Positions 35,190 to 47,632 of a stretch of 64,000 nt of DNA are shown in pieces. The stretch's first letter is position 1. Every line of letters starts with the position of its first letter. Below the pieces are notes generated by a model that saw nothing but the letters and a program-made list of their open reading frames with translations, ran no database searches and was not told the origin of the DNA. The position numbers were made by a program, and so were the translations under genes. This stretch comes from Aphelocoma coerulescens (lineage: Eukaryota; Chordata; Aves; Passeriformes; Corvidae). Location of the stretch: the NCBI RefSeq assembly GCF_041296385.1, contig NC_091015.1, positions 93,418,004-93,482,003 on the forward strand, read 5' to 3'.

Positions 35190-38100
35190 GTAGGTGGGGT
35201 CAGGATTTGCACCATTCAATATAGTCTCTGAATTGGCCTGAGAGAAAACCTGACAGAAAAAGCCATTTGAATTCAAAGCTCCTTTCAAAGATGTTCACTA
35301 TGTAGAAAAGGACAGCCTGGGCAGCCCAGCCCAAGCATTTGGCATTGACCCATGGTCCTACCATGGTGACAGTGGAGAAATGCAGCCAGCACGGCTGTAG
35401 CCTCCTCTGCACCGTGAGACAGTGTCCAACAAGCACATTCCAAGAAGTGTGATAATGTTGCTACGTACATCTTCACCTGTCTTTCTTCCTTCAAGGAACT
35501 GTATCAACCTTCCCTAATGCATCTGGGAAACCAGCACTGTACAGCCTAGCATTATTAGCGTCCACAGCTCCCTTATTCGTGTGTCTGGCATGTGTATTTT
35601 CAAAGTGCTCAGTGCAGCTGCAAGTCAATGACCATTTTTACACCACCACAGAGTTAATTCATCTAGAGAATCAATGTACCACCCACGCAGGCTGTGAAGC
35701 AATACCCAGCAGGCAACTTGCATGCTTGTCTAAACTTTGTTGTCTAGGTAGGAGGAAAGCGTCATTTTTGTCTCCCACAGATGCAGCCTTCAGCCATCAT
35801 TTCACTTACTGTGGTTAATTTACTGAGAAAAATGTGGTGTTTTATGTTGCTGTCAAAAGTAGCCCTTGTTATTTTTCTGAGTGCTCAGACACCAGGACTC
35901 TCTCCCTGATGATTTGTAGTGTTATAGTTCATCAGCAAATGAGACTACTTTTCCCCCTTTCCCCCTGTGCTTTTAGCTGTTAAAAGGAAGGAAAGAACTT
36001 AGATGCAAAGGGAAAAATCTACTCCAGGGTTGATTAATGGTATTTATATTTGTCTCACACGTGGCCCAGATTCAGTCACACACGTAGCACATTTAATGTC
36101 TGGCTGTGAAAATGTTCGTTTACATTTATTCCATTTAGGTGATCCTTCACATCAGCAGTGCCTCTGCTGTGATTGGAATGCCAGCTTTGATAGAGCAGTA
36201 TTCATGGGCTGGGTGTGGGGAGGGGAGAATAGGATGCTTTATCAGATGGTCTCATTCATATTTGTTTATAATTTCAAAACTCATGATGGGCTGACAAGTT
36301 TCTGAGTTCAGTTCTGGGGATGAAAAATCTGAAAAGGGCTTGTCGTGACAAAGATCCTGAAAATATTTTGCTTTCAAATTTTGCAGACAAAACTTGTATT
36401 CATTAATACCCCCATATGAATGATCAACCTCTAAAACCCACAGAAGTGGTTTCAAGCTTCACTCTATTGTATCAACATGTCAGCCAGAGAGTCATTAGTG
36501 AGCAGATAAAAGTGGCGCAGTTATTTAGATTTGAAGGTCTCAGGTCTGAAAGATATGAAATAAAAATCATAAATGCTGCAGCTGGAGTTATTGAAACTAA
36601 AATTTGCTATCATTTTGAAGTACAAGGTGAAAATGGAGAATGTGATAACATGAAAAATGGGAATGATCATATCTGTGACAGTCTTTTGATCTTCAAAGCA
36701 CAAAGGGCTTGAATTTTGCTGATGAATCTTGCTAAAATGTCATTCAAACTCTATGTGGCACAGCCACTGGAGAAGGTTTCAGGTGATATTGTTATGGAAA
36801 ATGAAGGCTTGTGGGCCTTCTGATGACCTTTGCATCCAAGATGACAGGAAAAACAAGCTACAGCTGATGGCATTTGCACTGACAAGTAGGTTTTTATTGT
36901 TTCTCATGATCTTGGTATTTCTTGGGCTTTCAAGCAGCTTTTAGAAAAAAGGCTCATGTATCTCTCAGAAATACTGTCTCAAACAGATTTAACTTCTCCA
37001 GTTCAGTGAGGAAAACATGAATTCTCTGGTATAAAGTAAATTCTACTGCTAGATGTTAAGGACTGTGTTGATTTGCTACAGTGACTTGACCTATATCTTC
37101 TAATATTTTCTGTTGAAGTATGACTTTAAACCAGTGCTTAGAGTAAGCAGAGGCACGTGAAAACTGGCCTTTCTCCACAAAAAGCTAAAGCAGGGATTTC
37201 TGCATGTGACATCTGTGATCACAAGAGCTGCTCAGAGCCCCCTAAATCTGCTCTGCTTTACTGCCTGTTTGTACAGGGCGCTCAAATACTGTTGGGCACA
37301 GAGGGGAGTGAGGGAAGATGGGCTGACCTCAGTAACCTAAGAACAGATGCGTGTAGCATCAGGATGCCAGCTCGTGCAGCACCACCTGGACCCTTTCAAG
37401 ATCAAGAAAGGGCTGTATGAAATGGGCTCAAACAAGGCAAAGGGGTTCCTCTGTCTCTCAGGCAAAAGGCGTGTTGGAAGGACAGTTGCTATTTTCCTGG
37501 ACTGGCTCCTGCCAGAAAGAAAGAGGCATCCTGCATATACAACACTCTCACCAAAGAGGAAGGAGGGGGATCTGGAATGGTGAGGTGGAGCCATAATCTC
37601 ACCCTAAAGGGTTAGGAGGACTTGGGGTAGCTGCAATTAAATGCCAGATAGTGTATCTTTTCTAGGGTAAATGAAATAATCTAAAGAAAATTGTTTCCAA
37701 CAGGTGGGAAATAAAAGTCACAGTGAGTGAATGCACATAGCTGCTCTATGCTGGCAGTAAAGATTAGGTTTCACAATACTCCAAATTTAGCAGAAGGTAA
37801 GGAAGAAGTATTTTTTTAAAAGTCCTGTATCTAAGTTGGATTCTGCATATTCTTGACATATTTATTTTCCAATGGGAATTTTGAGAAGGAGGAATTTTCA
37901 AAATTAAGAGCTTCTGGGAGTTAGAGACCTACCAGAAGAACTGTTTCAAGAAGTTTTATCATCACTGTACAGCAAAGAAAAATGAACTTACATTCTTCCA
38001 GTGAGTGATAAGACATCTCTTCTGTGACTAAGACAGAGAGGGAGTAAGGAGCAAACACAGCATCACTGCTATTATTTATTCCCAGCAACAGCAATAGCTA

Positions 38101-38207
38101 CTTTTTTTGGATGAAAACAAGAGCAATGAACATTAACTACCCAATTAAAAAAACCTTAATAACTAGGGGTCCTCTGAAAAGCACAGCTTCTGGAGATAGT
38201 ATTTTAT

Positions 38208-38224
38208 GGGGGGGGGGGGGGGGG
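38208..38224 (+). repeat. 17-base G run
   Basis: Uninterrupted G on the plus strand, long enough to fold as a G-quadruplex and prone to length errors in sequencing. Confidence 0.9.
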
Positions 38225-39778
38225 AAGAGTATTTTGTGTGGTTTTTTATTTGGATGTGAGTTTTTCTGTTGCACGAGGTCATATGGTAAATATTTAAATG
38301 TTTATTGAGGAATTTTCTAATTGATGTCATATTTATCAGGTATATTTTCTTCTACGCATAAAACAAGCTTTTTCCACAATTTATCTGTAACTATTACCAC
38401 AGGTCCTGCAAGAATCCTTTTTAACATGGTGCTTCAGTTCTTTTAATATCACCAGAAGACAGAAGAGGACACTGTTACAGAAAATGCCTAAGAAGAAAAT
38501 TTTTTATCAATAGTTCTCTTTAAAAAATTTCATGCATCAATAGAAAATTCTGTTTCCACCTGTCTTAATGGGAATTATTGTCTTAGATTTTGCTTAATAA
38601 TTACTTGTCCACAAACAATATTTTTAAATCATAGAACTTTATAGTGAAAAAAAAGTCACTTCACTTTTTCTGTTTCTAGTGCCTTCAGGTAGGGCAGGGA
38701 AGGGCTTATCCAAGCCTCAACAAGTTGCACTAAGCTGTGGCAGCTGTTTCACAGATTTTTCACTCAACAGCCGGGTCAGCAAAAGTCCATTCAAACATAA
38801 AAATGAAGCTATAAAACTCCTTCTTTCACTGAGAAAAAAACAGGAGCTCTTGAGTAAATGATGAGAGAGAATAAGCTGATGCAAGGCAGGAGGACCCCTT
38901 AGGAAGGAAGAGCTGCAGGACCAAGCACAGCTGAGTGAATGAATTGTGCAGGAGAGGGCAAAAAGCTGGAATAACAACCCCAACTCTTGGCTGAAACCCT
39001 CAAGTCTGTGATGCCAAATATCTGAATCTTCTGAAAGCCCCCGATACAGAATCCCAGCCAATACAACACTCACATATTTGGACTTGACTGCAAATTCCCA
39101 ACTGCTTTATTAAGCTGCGCTCATTTGACCTGTAACATCTAAACAGCAGTTTACTACAAATGGAAGACTTCCTATCTTGCCAATGCCAATCAACATTTCC
39201 TGCCAGGGCTGGTAACTGGGAATTGTTTGGACATGAATCCATTCAGGACCCCAACACAGGATTGTTGGGTTTCCCCACTTGCAGTCTGACATTACTCCTC
39301 ACAATACTTGAATAGGTGCAATAGAATGCTTACAGTAATATTATGTTACTGTATCAGTGATCAGGTAGTGGAATGAAGTGAGTTAAAATACCAGAGACCT
39401 ATAACTTGTTGGAGAGACTGCAGAATCCACACTTCATGATCAATCAGACAGCTACAGTTGGAAAATTAGAATGTGCCTTGTAATAACTCAGCAGACTGAA
39501 ATGTGCAAAATCAGCAAGAATTTTAAATTGGTTAATTTTTTTTACTGCATTGGTCATTTATTTACCTTTTTTTTGCTTTTTATGTATGTTTTATTGTATT
39601 TCTGGTGAATGTGTTCTATATGTACTTGAGTTATTTGAAGAATAGGTAAGAGAAATAGTTGTATTCTAGTGCTCTTAACATCTATAAAAGTACTCTGAAA
39701 AAACCACAGTTTTGAGTGATTTTAGTAATGAGCTTACAGGGAACTTTTGTAAGAATGGCATGTTTTAAAATGAGACCA

Positions 39779-39811
39779 AGAAAAAGTAAGAAAAAAAAGA
39801 AAAAAGAAAGG
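39779..39811. repeat. A/G-rich homopurine tract
   Basis: Almost pure A and G with A7-A8 runs on the plus strand. Simple sequence. Confidence 0.7.
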
Positions 39812-40854
39812 AATGCAGGTTTTATCTTTTATCTAAGAATGTAGAATACTTTACTTTCTAAGCAGAGAAAATAAAAGGTGGCAAAAAAACCCACTAAATT
39901 ATAAAAATGGGCAGACTAGAAAATTTAAAAGCTCATAAACCACACTCCCTGCTATCTATTTTGGTTTTGCTTTCAGTGTAATCAAGAACTTCCAAGAACT
40001 GCACAATCCTCTTTAGCCTTTGGGGTTTTCCTGTCATACCTCAGGTGTGGGTTTTATCTGCTCCCTGTAGTGTCTTCTGTGAAATGCAGGCTCCTGTTTC
40101 TTTGCCTCTGTCTCCAGTCTGTGGGCTGCAAGAGCCCTCCAGAAACAGTCTCAGCTACTTCCAAGAGAAAGGACAATCTGAATTGGACAGTCTGATCCAC
40201 TTACTTCCTTTTTTTAGGCATGTAATGCACAAACTGAAAAAAGATCCCAGACAAATGGATGCTCTCCATTACCCCCTGCAATCCCTTGGATACAATTTGC
40301 ATTGTGGTCCAATATAAATAATCCTTGTAGTTTCCTATTCCTCATGCACACAAAGAACGCTTTTTTAAAAAAAATATTCTGTGTCTTCCTCCTTATAGCA
40401 AAACTTTATAGGAAAAATTCGTAGAGATAAGAAATAATAACTGTTTACTGAGAGGATGATTTCCCTGAAATTAGCATTTTCCTCCTACTCCCTGCTGATG
40501 ATAATTTAAACAATAAACTGACTGAGTTGAATTGTTTTACTGCCATCATATGTATCTGATAAATTATTTTTTATTTCTCACCTGGACTGTTATCTTTTGA
40601 AAAGCCAGCATACCCCTGAGAGCAAAGAAAACAAATGTAGTAAAGCTTAAAGTAAAAATCAACCCTCTTTGTATACTTTAGCATTCTATTCTTGGATCAA
40701 ATATGCTATCAACAACTCCTACTTCTTCTGGACATTATTGTTATGCATGGTCTTGGAGAGATCAGAAAGAAAGAAAATTTAGCAGGACCTAAAGCAGCCT
40801 GAAGGGTATCAATTATTTTGCCTTGAAATTTGTTTTCATTAAATAGTAGATTAC

Positions 40855-40950
40855 CTGCAGAAACTGCACAATATTGTCTTTTAGGACTGAATTGTTTGGA
40901 ACCGAGATTAAGTTGTCCAGGGTGCGGGGAAGAAGAATCCGCTCATGTAG
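40855..40950 (-). CDS. internal coding exon, unidentified minus-strand gene
   Basis: Minus strand: acceptor ACATTTTCCCAG, 96 bases open in phase 0, donor CTGCAG|gtaatc. The 32-residue peptide begins LHERILLPRTLDNLISVPNN and ends DNIVQFLQ. It has several CpG-containing codons (CGG, CGC, TCG), unusual for the surrounding AT-rich DNA and in keeping with selection. The upstream exon at 41,072-41,189 ends in phase 0, and the intron between is only 121 bases, so the two join cleanly. Leucine spacing suggests helical-repeat (HEAT or armadillo-like) structure, which is inference. The open frame continues about 20 codons past the acceptor, so an earlier acceptor cannot be excluded. Family not recognised. 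Confidence 0.6.
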
Positions 40951-41071
40951 CTGGGAAAATGTCTCAGATGATTTTTCCCTCCGTGTAATTTCTATTAAAT
41001 TAATTTCAACTTTTAACAAAGGGTCATTTCATCAAAATTAGCTTTGACAGGCTCTTAGTAACAGCACTTAC

Positions 41072-41189
41072 AAGTACTCTGAAGTGCATCATTTCCAATG
41101 AAAGCCTCTCAGATTCCAGCACATCCAAGTTATTGGCACAGCACACTGCATCTCCCAGCAGAGCCATCACCCTCCAGCTTGACGGCAAC
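41072..41189 (-). CDS. internal coding exon, unidentified minus-strand gene
   Basis: Minus strand: acceptor TTCTTTCCTAATCCTGTACAG, 118 bases, donor GTACTT|gtaagtgc. Only one of three frames is open. It enters with one base and leaves in phase 0. The 39 residues include SSWRVMALLGDAVCCANNLD and ESERLSLEMMHFRVL, a pattern of amphipathic helices. G+C is near one half, above the local level. Its entry phase (2) matches the exit phase of the exon candidate at 49,874-50,023, and its exit matches 40,855-40,950. This pair is the strongest evidence for a minus-strand gene here. I do not recognise the protein. A HEAT or armadillo-type protein is my best structural guess. Confidence 0.6.
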
Positions 41190-41194
41190 CTGTA

Positions 41195-44100
41195 CAGGAT
41201 TAGGAAAGAATTGCAGAGGGGTGCACCTTGAAGGCAATTTCTGTTCTCCAGGCTGCCTTGGTTTTCACTGCTGCCTGCAATCTCACCCATTGCAAGCCTC
41301 AGTCAAGCATCATGTACAGGAGGATAAATGGGTGATGGGAAGACATGCAAGATGTGCTGAGGGATAGTGGAAGGGTTTGAGGGAATGGTTCTCAGTACAC
41401 GAGACATTGTAGTACGTGGTAGACAATAAGCTGAGGACACCTGGAATAGCACACAGAGTTGTCAATGCTGCAGGCAGGCAAGAAGGATGGTTGGAGTTGG
41501 AAAAGTAGGAATCATGAAAGCAACTTATCAAGGAGTAGCAGGAGGACTATAACAACACAGAAAAGAATAAAGAACAGAGAAACATGGGGTTAAATAGAGA
41601 CTAAAGCTAGAATGAACTAGTCTGCATTTCCAAAACAGTGTAAAATAGGGAAATGGACATTCAGATATGTTAGACAGGCATAGAAGGTTTATGTCAAAGG
41701 ATAACACCTAATAACCTTTATTTTCATTTGTACTACTTCTGCAGATTCCTTGAAAACTTTTTTCTCTGTTTCAAAGACCACAAGTGAGAAACATGACTCC
41801 ACATGTTGGTTCAGTAGGTATTCTTTTTGATGCTGGTGCTGCTTCAGGTCCTGCCAATGCAATATGTGCTTCTAAAGTTCAGCCTGACACCTTAAATCGT
41901 TGTGAATTGTCACTCCTTGCTCAGTCTCCTTTCTGTCTCCTGCTACAGATGCCAGAAGATTTCTCAATTTAGATTTTTCTAGTCAAGATTTCTCCTCCAG
42001 AGGACCTCAGAAAGACAGAGGCAGAGGAACTCCAATGCTGTCCATGCATGATTTACAAAGTGCTATGCAATGCATACTTTGCTTTCCATCTCCTTCAGTG
42101 CCAAAAAAAAAAAAACAAACTTATCTCAAAAATGCAAAAATCTCTTTGAAAAGTAGACTCTCATGTGAGTCAAATCATTTTGCTACACCATGAGCTCTCA
42201 GGTAAAGAAAAGGTTTTATGGCAGCTTCTCTCATGACCTTCAGTTACAACAACATGAATTCTTGAATATCCCACCATTAAGAGTTGCAAGTTTAAATCAG
42301 ATTTATAAGTGCTTCAGCCTTCATTCTAACATGACTTCGTGTGCAGAATCTCCTTCAGGAACTGCCAGGGCTCAGGTCCTGCCTGGTCAATGACTGCAGT
42401 TGCACAAAGTGCTGCCAAATTTTGAAAATTCTTTGACACTTTACAACAGTCCAAGCCAGGCGGGTGGTTGTCAGCTCTACACATGGGCTGCCCAGGTGGA
42501 ATATTTAACTAACTTGAGCATTTGTTTCTGCTTTGCTCTTGTCAAAATTGATTTGGGCGTGAAACTCCCCAATTCTTAGCTGTATGCATTATACGTTTCT
42601 CCAGGCAAGTGCTTTGAATGATCTGCTAAACAGACAGCCATAGGGATTTCCTCAGATTCAGGGAGAGCAGTGTGAAGCCTCACCTTCTGGAGAAACTGGG
42701 CAAAATCGCAGTGATCATTACCAGTGTTTGTGAACACCCAAACAGAGGATGCAGGGGTTTTACTTCATGTCACATGCTAACTTTTCACAGAGGTCAGGAC
42801 ACGATATTCTACCCAACAGTAAGTAGTATAGGGGATAGTAAAACTGTCCAGTCCTTTTATTGCTTTCCTGGAAATCAGCTCTTGGCAGTGCTGGATTCTG
42901 AGTACAGGACAGTCAAATTAAGTATTTCAAAGTAACTTTAAGGTGAGATGATTTGGTTTAGTTCCTCTCTGAATTTGGACAGCTTTCCCTGGGAAGTCAG
43001 GAATTACATTTTGAGTGTAAATCCCTGTGTTTCTCATGCAAGAAATACAATTTGATTCATGTTTACTAAGGAAAAAAAAAGATGGAATGTGATTCAGTTT
43101 CATTTTGAAGCTTCAGATGGAATTAATACAGATAGATATTAGATCCCTTCCTTCCTGGAGGAATTCTATGTAATTGTCAATAAACCTGATAATTTTTGCA
43201 ACTTGCATTGCTGACACTGGGCATAATTTTCATTAAATGCATGTAAACCTTCTAAGCACTCTCTCCAGACTGGTGCACCAGGGACTTATTTCAGCCTTCC
43301 ACTCATTCCACACACAGCACTGTCCTGGTCCAGGGGACAGCATGTTATCCCTGATGAAGAGTTAATGCAGAATTGCTAGCTAGATACAGATCTATTACAC
43401 TAATGTAATGAGTGATTGAGTCTGATAAAGTTTTCTTCACTGTCTTCCTTATATTCTTAGAGCCATCCCTGGATAAATGACAGGAAATTAGAAATAGCTG
43501 GTGTGTATGACTCTACAAGACATTAATTCCATACCTACAGGATAAGTTTTGGCAGGCTTACTTAATGTTTTCCATGGAATATATTTGTAAAAAGAGGGAT
43601 GATTTGCTGCTTCTAGCACAGCCCTTTGTGTTATTGTGGACCTAAAGCAGCCCATGGACCACTGTTCTACATTGTGCAAATGCAATAAAACTTACAGCAT
43701 TTTCTGAAAAGGTTGTAATGCAAGAGCAAGGTAAATACAAAGTGGAGGAATTATCACAGTCATATTTACACAGCTTGAATTCTGAGCCCACACAATTCTC
43801 CAGAGGCCACATAAGAAATGTGTGGCAAAACCACAAATTAAAACAGGTCTTCTGAATTCTGTACAAAAGCCTTACTCACAAAGCCATTCTTTCATGTTTT
43901 CTCTGTTTTTCATCAACAGTTGATGGCTTGTAAGTACTGAAGGAGTGTGCAGTTTACAAGTCAGGATTTTCCTAACACTTAATAACAAAAGATGATGCCT
44001 ACAAAAGGTCAGCCAAAAAATAAATAAGTAAAGCATGTGATGACAGAAATAATCACTGGAGATAGAGAACTCTGGCTCTAAACAGAAAATCCTGCCAGTG

Positions 44101-44850
44101 AATCATCCCATTAATACAAATACATATGCTGGACTTTGAGAAAGCCTCTGTGTGCAGGGATAACCTTATTCCAAAACATATATCATTCAAAAAAATTATT
44201 TATTTAGATATAGGGAGAAAGGCAACTGAATGTAAAATTAAATGTGAGGGATTTTGTGGTTTTTAATTCTTAGGCTGCCAGGCAAACTAGATTGTCTCCA
44301 ACAAGCAACAGATTATCTTATTTGAAAAAAGTGGCATATGGGTAAAAATAGTTTATGAATTTTCTTTATATGCTAAATAAACAATACCAAAACCAAAAAT
44401 ATTCTGCAATAGCTTCTACTTTTATTCTGAGATCTCCATCTTCCAATCACTTTGAAGCTTCTTTCACCTCATCACCTCTGGGATAGATGTAAAATAGTAG
44501 CACAGAAGGACAGTGCCTCTGAAGCACAACAAGCTTCAGTAATTTTCTCCAGGAAAATGAGACCTGAAGAACTGAAAGAAGCTTGAAAAAGTGAGATGGG
44601 CTCAGACAGCAGCCATAGGCCTCTTCTGGTCAGTTGATTATGGGAGATATTGCTAGACAAACAGCACCTTTCCAGAAATTCGAGAATATGTAAGTCATTG
44701 TTTTGCATAAATAATTCAGTAACAGCCTAAGACAGAGAGTTCTGCTATCTCTTTTATGCACACTCATCCTCTTGAGTGTTTCAGAGTCTCTGCTGTCTGT
44801 CATCTGTGTTTTTGCTTTGTATGTTTTCCTCCTTGTGCTCCATTTGTGCC
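41195..44850. other. intron-like
   Basis: No gene or repeat recognised. A strong donor-like GTGAGTAAGG lies near 43,873 (minus strand), but no acceptor fits it. Confidence 0.4.
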
Positions 44851-44853
44851 CTT

Positions 44854-45006
44854 CTAACACTTCTGAAGGAATTCAGCTAACATTTTAGCACTTAGATGAG
44901 GCATAATCAAACACAGAGCTACATGGTCTTTCTTACTGTCCTGAGGCCTATCTGGCATCAATTCACTCAAAACCAAGTTCATAATGGCTTGCATGAAACT
45001 AGAAAG
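44854..45006 (-). CDS. candidate exon ending in a stop, or cryptic exon
   Basis: A strong acceptor (TGTTTGTGTCCGTTCAG, minus strand) opens a phase-0 frame of 50 codons (LSSFMQAIMNLVLSELMPDR, later MPHLSAKMLAEFLQKC) ending at TAG. A good internal donor, GGACA|gtaaga, would give a shorter exon. The other two frames stop at once. Phase 0 does not fit the phase-2 exit of the candidate at 49,874-50,023, so if real it is an alternative or terminal exon, or an unseen exon lies between. No clear polyadenylation hexamer follows closely. Not recognised. Confidence 0.3.
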   Translation of the reverse strand, partial: LSSFMQAIMNLVLSELMPDRPQDSKKDHVALCLIMPHLSAKMLAEFLQKC

Positions 45007-45200
45007 CTGAACGGACACAAACAGTGTACCGTGAGAGGAACTGAATTCAAAACGCTGCCACGTCACATCTCAGCTGCAGTTGCCAAGTACTGATACCATG
45101 GTGACTTTCTGGGGGTCTCAGAGAGGATCCCTTCTTTCCTTCTGGCTCCCTTTGTACCCTGTATCCAGGAGCGGTACTTGCGTAAATGAAGGTGGAAGCA

Positions 45201-45226
45201 CAACTGCATCCACCAACTGCATCCCC
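45201..45226. repeat. 13-base tandem duplication
   Basis: CAACTGCATCCAC is followed at once by CAACTGCATCCCC, two copies with one mismatch. Confidence 0.85.
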
Positions 45227-45229
45227 CAA

Positions 45230-46487
45230 CTATCCCCATAAAACAGTGGCAATTTTTGCACAGACTTTAGAGTGAGCAGTCAGCCAAGTCCACAGGCGCC
45301 CAGAGAGGGAGAGAAAACAAGTCTCAGAGATCATGAGGCTATTTCCAGAATATTCTTTGCACGCTTGTCATGAAGAAGCGGCAGACTGCAAATCTGAGTA
45401 CCACAGCAGGGTACTCAAACACATACCAGGTCAGTCTTTTCTAGCACATAATGAAGAGAACTTTGATGGCACTTTAATTTTGCTTCATTCTCACTGTAAA
45501 CATACAGCTCTAAAGGGGCCAGTCTGCAGCAATTCATCACAAATGAGCAAAACAGGTTGTTTCCTTAGGACAAGGTTCTTAGGACACAGTTTATAAAACA
45601 TTAATGTTTTGACCTTTTAATTCAAATATTTTCAGTAGAGTGTGATCCTAAGACAGCGAGTATTGCCAGAAACAGGTCACTTAACTTAGAATTCACTTTA
45701 TTTTTTGACCTGGGGTGAGACAGGGGAGGACAAGGAATCACTTTTGGTAAGCTTGAGCTGTGCCTGTAGGGTCCTGTGTCTTAAAACTGTGCTGCTCCTT
45801 TTTAGCTGCCTCTTGAGGGCAAGCTTAAAGCTTAACATTTGGCTTTAGGGCACAACAAACTTGGGATTTATTTGCTCAGTGTGGAAAGTATATTTAAGAG
45901 TCTGCTACACATCTCATTTTCCTAACTCTACCTTATCTTTCCCTGAAATGCTTTTCCAATACGGACATCCAAGGAAACCAATATTTTTATATGATTTAAA
46001 ATTATTCTTAGACTATATATCAAAAATATGAAATATTCACTTTCATTATTATTTTATTATGAGCTCAATCTTGATGTAATAACAGGTCATTCTAAAATCA
46101 AATTTGGTGTCATACGCTTTGGATTTTACAGATTATGTGATGATAGTTCTTAAGGCATGCCAACCCCCTTCACTTTTCAAAACATTGAAGTCTTTCATCA
46201 TTTTTCAAATTTTAAAAAAAAGAGGCCATATCATACATCTCAGCCAAAACAGCTCTCAAAAGAACAGAGGTTAAAACCAAAATCAGTTATTTCTACTTAT
46301 ACCTCTTGCTTTGGCTTGAGACGTTATTGTTTTACATAATAAAATTTATTTTCCAAGTTAAATTACAAAATAAATTCATAGATCAAAACAAATAATAAAC
46401 AAAAACAGTCCATAAAAGCAAACAAAACTAGCAAAATAAATATTATGTATATCAGATACTATTTTGTTGTTATTACAGCACATGATC
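45230..46487. other. intron-like, AT-rich
   Basis: No gene recognised. A plus-strand open segment ending at CCAG|gtcagt (45,428) has a poor acceptor. Confidence 0.38.
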
Positions 46488-46615
46488 CACCACCCTTTGC
46501 TGGACATGCTACAGTTTGTCCATGCCCTTCTTGTGCCAAGGAGCCCAAAACCAGGCACAGCAGACCTGATCTGTCTCACCCGTGCTGATCACCTTCCTTG
46601 ACCTGCTGGAAATGG
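46488..46615 (-). mobile_element. older CR1 LINE, low-coordinate part of a split copy
   Basis: In reverse orientation this matches the C-terminal ORF2 region of CR1: 'gctggacatgctacagtttg', then CCATGCCCTTCTTGTGCCA, 'ggagcccaaaaccaggcaca' and 'cttgacctgctgg'. The match stops abruptly where the plus-strand element begins and resumes at about 47,633. Confidence 0.8.
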
Positions 46616-47632
46616 GTCAGGCACAAAGGATTATAGTGAATTGGGTGACACCAGATTGATGACCTGTCACTAGTGGGGTTCCACAGGGCTCCATCCTCAG
46701 CCCTGTGCTCTTCAACATCTTCATTAAAAACCTAGACGCAGGGCTGGAAGGGATACTAAGCAAGTTGGCAAGTGATATAAAACTGGGAGGGGCTGTTGAC
46801 TCCCTTGAAGGCAGGGAAGCCCTGCAGAAAGGCCTCAAAAAATTAGAGGGCTGGGCAATCACCAATCACATGAAGTACAACAAAGGAAAGCCTCAGGGCA
46901 ACCCTGGATGTACGGACAGACTGGGGAATGAGATGCTGGAAAGCAGTGCTATGGAAAGGAACCTGGGGGTCCTGGTTGATGGCAAGGGGGAATCCGAGTC
47001 AGCAGTGCCCTGCTAGCCAGGAGGGCCAAGTGTGTCCTGGGGGGCATCAGGCACAGCATCACCAGCCGGGCAAGGGAGGGGATTGTTCCTCTCTGCTCTG
47101 CACTGAGGCAGCCTCACCTCGAGTGCTGGGGGCAGTTTTGGGTGCCACAATATAAAAAAGACATTAAACTATTGGAGAGCATCCAGAGGAGGGCAACAAA
47201 GATGGGGAAGGGCCTTGAGGGGAAGCTGTGTGAGGAGTGGCTGAGGTCACTTGGTCTGTTCAGCCTGGAGAAGAAGAGACTGAGGGGAGAACTCATTGCA
47301 GTTACAACTTCCTCATGAGAGAGAGAGGCAGACACTCATCTCTTCTCTGTGGTCACCAGTGACAGGGCCCAAGGGAATGGTCTGAAGCTGAGTCATGGGA
47401 GATTTAGGTTGGATATTAGAAAAAGGTTCTTCACCCAGAGGGTTGTTGGGCACTGGAACAGCTCCCCAGGGAAGCGGTCACAGCACCAGCCTGACAGAGT
47501 TCAAGAAGCATTTGGACAACGCTCTCAGGCACATGGTGTGACTCCTGGGGACGGTCCTGTGCAGGGCCAGGAGTTGGACTGGATGATCCTGGTGGGTCCC
47601 TTCCAACCCAGCATATTCTGTGATTCTGTGAA
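46616..47632 (+). mobile_element. CR1 LINE inserted inside another CR1
   Basis: The plus strand encodes the second half of CR1 ORF2: VTSGVPQGSI, then LFNIFIKNLDAGLEGILSKL (46,708 on) and LEGREALQKGLKKLEGWAI. The catalytic FADD is replaced by LASD, and stops break the frame at about 47,014 and 47,153. Later blocks (RRATKMGKGLE, EEWLRSLGLFSLEKKRLRG) appear in other frames. The 3' end is complete: GGTGGGTCCCTTCCAACCCA and two ATTCTGTG units (47,615-47,630). It is 5'-truncated, as most CR1 copies are, and cannot encode an active protein. Confidence 0.9.

Larger units (their letters stand above)
35200..40850. other. intron-like or intergenic, with a GC-rich patch at 37.2-37.6 kb
   Basis: No gene recognised. 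Open frames of 98 codons (36,416-36,712 plus) and 118 codons (38,717-39,073 minus) lack motifs and splice context. About 37,160-37,600 is GC-richer, with two overlapping plus frames and one minus frame. It might be a solo LTR or other repeat that I cannot name. Confidence 0.38.

Noticed and set aside
36416..36712. 98-codon plus frame that looks protein-like
   Set aside because: No recognisable motif, no splice borders and no start context. Within the range of chance open frames.
38717..39073. 118-codon minus frame
   Set aside because: Serine-, leucine- and cysteine-rich read-through of the type common in non-coding DNA. No borders or motif.
43488..43873. Minus frames with a strong GTGAGTAAGG donor
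   Set aside because: No acceptor with a pyrimidine tract in range, and the frames have no motif.
45348..45428. Plus-strand segment reading KKRQTANLSTTAGYSNTYQ before CCAG|gtcagt
   Set aside because: The acceptor has a poor pyrimidine tract and nothing upstream or downstream on the plus strand supports it.
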